Assembly: GCF_046630445.1 (NCBI RefSeq)
Contig: NC_092341.1
Coordinates: forward strand, 290,168,501 to 290,232,500
DNA length: 64,000 nt
Source of the DNA: Rutidosis leptorrhynchoides
Taxonomy: Eukaryota; Streptophyta; Magnoliopsida; Asterales; Asteraceae
Reading direction: 5' to 3'
Shown here: positions 58,992-64,000 of the stretch, piece by piece
Layout: each line of letters begins with the position of its first letter
Numbering within the stretch: the stretch's first letter is position 1
Made by a program: the position numbers and the translations under genes
The notes under the pieces: model-generated
What the model was told of the DNA's origin: nothing
The model's input: only the letters and a program-made list of their open reading frames with translations
Database searches by the model: none

Positions 58992-61899
58992 TGTAACGAC
59001 CCTGGATTTTTCAACGTTTACTTATTAATATTTAATATTAATACTTGTGATTAAATGAATGTATTTTTTATGTACATTTACTTGTTACCGCGATTAACCT
59101 TGAATGCCCGAAACATCTTTGTGACACACGAACTTTCCACGAATGATATTTTTAAATATCATTTACATTCATGATTAAGTTTTATTAATCATTTTAATTA
59201 ACTAAAGTTACTAGTTAATTACTTGGGCTTTTATTGGGTTATTATTTATTTGGACTTGGGCTTATTTATTTAACTTGTTACTTACATACATACTTGGGCT
59301 TTATATTTGTACATGGACTTAGAAGCCCACTCTTCACACTACATGGATTAATAAGCCCATTTTATAAATGCTAGTATTACTTTCAACTTAACTAGATAGT
59401 TTAATACACATGGAATCTAGTTACATGATACTTCCCATGAAAGCACACCTATTAACCAACTTTTGAGCCATAACCATGCATGAACTAGTGGACTAATCCC
59501 TCCCCCCTCTTTCCTTGCAAAACCGTCAACTAGCATGGGTAAAAGGAGAATTTTGTTTCAAATTTTGTTTACTTACTCACTTACTTCCTCATTTCTCACA
59601 CACACAAAAATACTTGCAACTTTTCTCTCTTTTTCTCTCATCTTGTAAGTAACTTGAACAAACATTTCTCTTCTTGTTTTCTTATAAAAACCGAAACCCA
59701 ACACCCATAATCATCATCATTTACTTACTTTGTTACTTGTTCTTTGTTGTTGTTAAATTACTTACTTTGTTAGTTGTTGTTTGTTGTTGTTGTTTACTTG
59801 CTAATTATTAAGAATCAAACTTGTTAGTTTGATTCTTCATATCAACTTGTTCTTACAAGACATACACGAACTAAATTCTCTAGTTTATGTTCTACACTTA
59901 ATGTTGTAAAGATTGTAAGTTCATGTGTTGAAAACCATACTTGTAATTCATGTTGTAAACTTAAAAGTTTACATTCTTAAAGATCAAGACTTTGGCTTGA
60001 ATCTTTAAAGTATGAACAACAATGAACTAGTTACTTGTTTATTTAGTTTATTACTTCATTCTTGCACTTTTAAATTCATGTTTCATGTTGTTGTTGGTCA
60101 AGTGTTACTAGTTAACTTTGATCTCATTTTTCTTGAACTAAAGTTAACCTTATAAGTTCAAGAACATGGAAGTATAACTTTTTAGTTATAACTTCATACA
60201 CTTGTGTTAGATTTAACTTAATAACTTTAGATCTAGACTTTTGGGTCTTGGATCTTCAAGATCTAACTAAGAACTATGTTCTACATCTTAAGATCTTGAT
60301 TAGTTAGTTTACTTTCTAGTTTGTAGTTCAATATTACTTTTATAGTTCATGTATGTGTTAAATCTAAGACTTTGATGTAACTTTGGTTCATCAAACTACA
60401 TACAACACTTAATTGAGTTGTGCTACATGTCTTAGACTTACACTTAATTGGTGAAAACTTGGTTAAGATGATGCAAACACATCAACGAGTTGTACACTTG
60501 AAGCTATATGCATCAAGGATGAGAACCGTGATAAGCATCGAGCACCAAAAACACACCGGAACCTACTGTTTTACTGTTTCTGGGTCTGATCAGTATGACC
60601 TGGGCTACTGTAAAGATGATTTTAAGATAGTTCTATTCGAGTAGATACTTTTCATTTAGGACTTATCTTAATCCGAGTTACGGTTTAGGATTTATGGCCC
60701 TCCGATCGTCACTATGTCCTTTTAACGTTGTGCTGAAAATTCTGACCTACTCGCACTTAGACCGTCGCCACGGTCAAACGAAGATGAGTTTGCTTCTGGG
60801 ATTTTTACCACAACTAAAGGACTCATATACGGAGCCGTGGCCACTGGTCTCACTTTATTTCAGTAGGTATTGAGGCCGTGGTGACTGATCCAAGTCAGCC
60901 TCTGTTTTAAACTCTTTTCATGAACGAAACTTACTTTACATCTTTTGTTTGATAATGAATGTTGATGACCCTTAAGACCTAATTTACATACTTTTAAACC
61001 TATTGGAACGATTTACTAACTTAGTACTATTTGACTTAGGTTGAGGACTTTCCGGACCTACGTACTTGCTTACTTCCCGACTCGACTTTACCACTACTTT
61101 ACCACTGTGAGTTATAGCATCCCTTTTTACTTTAACTATTTTGGGAACTGAGAATACATGTGCATTTTACATTTTACATACTAGGCACGAGTACTTAAAC
61201 TTATATATGTGTGGGTTATACAACGGCATAAACATTCCCTTTAGCTCGGTAATGTTTAGTCATTGGTTTTTGAACCGGTGAACGCGAATCTTAGATATGG
61301 ATCCATAGGGTTTGACATCCCCACTCGCGCTAGTCGCGCTACCATTTAATGAGTGTTTAATACTTTGTAAATATACGCACTTGCCAAGTGTACTTTCAGG
61401 GGGTATAAACGTTAAGTTAGTTACCAAGTGCCCACGGTTAACATATACTTTATCATACTGTTTTGAAACGCTCTTTGTAGCACTGAAATCTCGTAGCCTA
61501 CCTTACATTACTGTTATACTTAAACTATAGCTCACCAACCCTTGTGTTGACGTTTTTAAGCATGTTTTTCTCAGGTGCTTAAGGTTAGCTGCTTCTGCTA
61601 TGTACTAGTCTTGCTGTAGACACCTGCTGCTTTAGAGATGTCACTGCATGAACGTTTATTTTGCATTCATAAACATTATTACTTTTGAAACTATGATTTG
61701 TAATGACCTATGGGTCACATACTATTATCCTTGCTTCTATTCGTTGAAGCATACTTTTGATGTAAAACATTCGACGTTAGTTATGACGTCACCTTTTATC
61801 ATGAATGCAAACTTGTTTTGAAATAGCATATAGTGTTTGACCTTGTAATGATCCTGTTGTTGATGATTCGTACACGATGGTTTTGTACAGGGCATCACA
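58992..61899 (+). repeat. 3' LTR of element B
   Basis: 2,908 bp, TGTAACGACC to GGGCATCACA, uninterrupted. It serves as the reference for the split 5' LTR. Confidence 0.98.
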
Positions 61900-61904
61900 C
61901 CGTG

Positions 61905-62793
61905 GCCATTCTGCAAATGGGCAATTGACATAGTCGGACCATTTCCAAAAGGCCGAGGTAATATTTTTATTTTATACCGTATGCTATTTACGTCAGTATC
62001 TTACGCATACTCTGCACACGCAGGAAACATCAAATTCTTGATTGTTGCAATCGACTATTTCGCGAAATGGGTTGAAACACAACCGGTGGCAACAATATCA
62101 GGAAAAAGGGTGCGTAATTTTGTATGGGAAGACATAGTTTGTCGATTCGGTATACCAAACGAAATTGTTAGTGATAATGGTACGCAATTTGTGGGAGATC
62201 CTTTCCGCAGCTGGTGCGCGGAGCTTAATATTAAGCAAACTTTTACATCCGTTGCGCATCCGCAGGTGAACGGCCAGTGTGAAGTCACCAACCGGGACAT
62301 AGTGGCTGGAATCAAAGCTAGGTTGGGCCATGGAAGAATTGGTTGGGTGGACGAACTGCCAAAGGTTTTGTGGGCGCATAGAACAATGCCCAAAGCAAGC
62401 ACTGGTGAGACTCCGTTCAGTTTGGTCTATGGATCAGAAGCTGTTGTTCCCGCAGAAGTTGGGGTACCAACGTTCCGCATACAGAATTTTGACGAACAAA
62501 ATAACTCTGAATCTTTGCGGAAAAATCTTAATCTGCTTGAAGAACGCAGACTCTCTGCGGCGGTAAACGAAGCCAATAACAAGCAGAAAATTGCAAAGTA
62601 CTACAATCAGCGTGTGCGTTCGCGCTCTTATAAGTGCGGGGACTTAGTTTGGCGTCAGAATGACGCAAGTCATGCGGAGGATACTGAGAAATTGGGCCCC
62701 CGCTGGGAAGGTCCGTATAAGGTAGTAAAAGCAAGCAACACCGGGGCATACCATCTCGAGACATTAGATGGAAAACCTGTGAAACGCACTTGG
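61905..62793 (+). CDS. Element A integrase, catalytic and C-terminal part (with intron)
   Basis: Continues A's integrase after the second CCGTG: WPFCKWAIDIVGPFPKGRG, then a predicted 66-nt intron (61958-62023), then NIKFLIVAIDYFAKWVE. First Asp in WAIDIVGP, second in IVSDNGTQF, Glu in VNGQCEVTNRD, with 35 residues between the last two. The C-terminal GDLVWRQNDASHAEDTEKLG and GPRWEGPYKVVKAS are typical of Tat. At 62793 the frame meets TGAAATGTCCC, the start of minus-strand element E, after KRTW. Confidence 0.93.
61958..62023 (+). other. Predicted intron 3 in element A pol (integrase)
   Basis: 66 nt, GTAATATTTTTATT...GCACACGCAG, phase 1, rejoining the glycine codon of KGRGNIKF. Reading through would place a non-integrase tract between the first Asp and IVAIDYFAKW. 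Confidence 0.72.
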
Positions 62794-64000
62794 TGAAATG
62801 TCCCGTTCTTATTGATTAAAAACGTTCCATATTAATTGATTTCGTTGCGAGGTTTTGACCTCTATATGAGACGTTTTTCAAAGACTGCATTCATTTTTAA
62901 AACAAACCATAACCTTTATTTCATAAATAAAGGTTTAAAAAGCTTTACGTAGATTATCAAATAATGATAATCTAAAATATCCTGTTTACACACGACCATT
63001 ACATAATGGTTTACAATACAAATATGTTACATCGAAATTAGTTTCTTGAATGCAGTTTTTACATAATATCATACAAACATGGACTCCAAATCTTGTCCTT
63101 ATTTTAGTATGCAACAGCGGAAGCTCTTAATATTCACCTGAGAATAAACATGCTTTAAACGTCAACAAAAATGTTGGTGAGTTATAGGTTTAACCTATAT
63201 ATATCAAATCGTAACAATAGACCACAAGATTTCATATTTCAATACACATCCCATACATAGAGATAAAAATCATTCATATGGTGAACACCTGGTAACCGAC
63301 AATAACAAGATGCATATATAAGAATATCCCCATCATTCCGGGACACCCTTCGGATATGATATAAATTTCGAAGTACTAAAGCATCCGGTACTTTGGATGG
63401 GGTTTGTTAGGCCCAATAGATCTATCTTTAGGATTCGCGTCAATTAGGGTGTCTGTTCCCTAATTCTTAGATTACCAGACTTAATAAAAAGGGGCATATT
63501 CGATTTCGATAATTCAACCATAGAATGTAGTTTCACGTACTTGTGTCTATTTTGTAAATCATTTATAAAACCTGCATGTATTCTCATCCCAAAAATATTA
63601 GATTTTAAAAGTGGGACTATAACTCACTTTCACAGATTTTTACTTCGTCGGGAAGTAAGACTTGGCCACTGTTGATTCACGAACCTATAACAATATATAC
63701 ATATATATTAAAGTATGTTCAAAATATATTTACAACACTTTTAATATATTTTGATGTTTTAAGTTTATTAAGTCAGCTGTCCTCGTTAGTAACCTATAAC
63801 TAGTTGTCCACAGTTAGATGTACAGAAATAAATCGATAAATATTATCTTGAATCAATCCACGACCCAGTGTATACGTATCTCAGTATTGATCACAACTCA
63901 AACTATATATATTTTGGAATCAACCTCAACCCTGTATAGCTAACTCCAACATTCACATATAGAGTGTCTATGGTTGTTCCGAAATATATATAGATGTGTC
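62794..64000 (-). mobile_element. Element E: minus-strand D-type Tekay LTR (partial)
   Basis: Begins TGAAATGTCCCGTTC, the reverse complement of the end of the D LTR, and follows it to the window edge with modest divergence. It interrupts A's integrase; the expected left duplication is CTTGG (62789-62793), whose partner is outside the window. Whether it is a full element or a solo LTR cannot be seen. Confidence 0.93.

Larger units (their letters stand above)
11174..61899 (+). mobile_element. Element B: Tekay-lineage chromovirus inserted in A integrase
   Basis: Both ends are exact: LTRs begin TGTAACGACC and end GGGCATCACA, flanked by 5-bp duplications CCGTG (11169-11173 and 61900-61904). It carries an initiator-Met primer site, a pre-gag ORF, gag with two zinc knuckles, protease, RT, RNase H, integrase and a C-terminal chromodomain-like segment, the layout of Tekay/Del chromoviruses. 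Its 5' LTR holds element C and its integrase gene holds element F. Several stops and a frameshift make it non-functional. The LTRs differ by roughly 1.5-2.5% by eye. Confidence 0.95.
5482..62793 (+). mobile_element. Element A: Tat-lineage Ty3/gypsy retrotransposon, split by B and truncated by E
   Basis: The outermost element. In order: 5' LTR (5482-6061), candidate primer site, gag, protease, reverse transcriptase, RNase H, a second archaeal-type RNase H, and integrase. The second RNase H between the first one and integrase is the hallmark of the Tat/Ogre branch. Integrase is cut at 11173, between its zinc finger and its first catalytic Asp, by element B, and resumes at 61905 in frame once one CCGTG copy is removed. 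It is cut again at 62793 by minus-strand E, so the 3' LTR lies outside the window. The coding region has one frameshift (about 6765) and stops at 7191 and 10653, so it is dead as it stands. Confidence 0.9.

Overview
The window looks like intergenic heterochromatin from a large, repeat-rich eudicot genome. Spliceosomal introns, an NAC gene, a DYW-type PPR gene and plant-only retrotransposon lineages (Tat, Athila, Tekay chromovirus) all point that way. The style of the Tekay and Athila families suggests Asteraceae, but that is a weak inference. Only the first 4.3 kb carries ordinary host genes: the 5' part of a NAC transcription factor on the minus strand (1-991, running off the left edge) and an apparently intact, intronless DYW pentatricopeptide gene (2489-4237).

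From about 5.48 kb to the right edge the sequence is one nest of LTR retrotransposons, and every internal boundary can be read from TG...CA ends and 5-bp target-site duplications (TSDs). Element A (Tat lineage, from 5482) was split inside its integrase gene by element B (Tekay, 11174-61899, TSD CCGTG). B's 5' LTR was split by element C (Athila, 12418-42346, TSD TAGAT). C's env-position gene was split by element D (Tekay, 24361-37451, TSD GCAAC/GCATC). Separately, B's integrase was split by F, a minus-strand element without gag-pol (48827-57931, TSD ATACG), and A's integrase end was hit by E, a minus-strand copy of the D-type LTR (62794 to the edge). LTR divergence judged by eye (F lowest, then D, then C, then B) agrees with this order.

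When the insertions are removed in thought, the split reading frames rejoin, so each element can be annotated. A has gag, protease, RT, RNase H, a second archaeal-type RNase H and integrase, and its pol appears to hold three small GT-AG introns. C has gag-pol, a small zinc-knuckle ORF and an Athila ORF-1-like gene with its own 5' exon and 637-nt intron. D has two extra intact ORFs before gag: an acidic protein and an F-box protein. B has a different, broken pre-gag ORF ending in a coiled coil. F keeps LTRs, primer site and polypurine tract but no gag-pol.

The strongest candidates for something undescribed are the F-box gene carried by D, the duplicated LTR-junction motif that bounds it, the three introns in A's pol, and the GC hairpin module in C, which occurs both at the LTR promoter and just upstream of the spliced env-position gene and may mark an internal promoter. 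Nearly all nonsense mutations in the nest fit C-to-T change on one strand or the other, as expected for methylated, silenced DNA.
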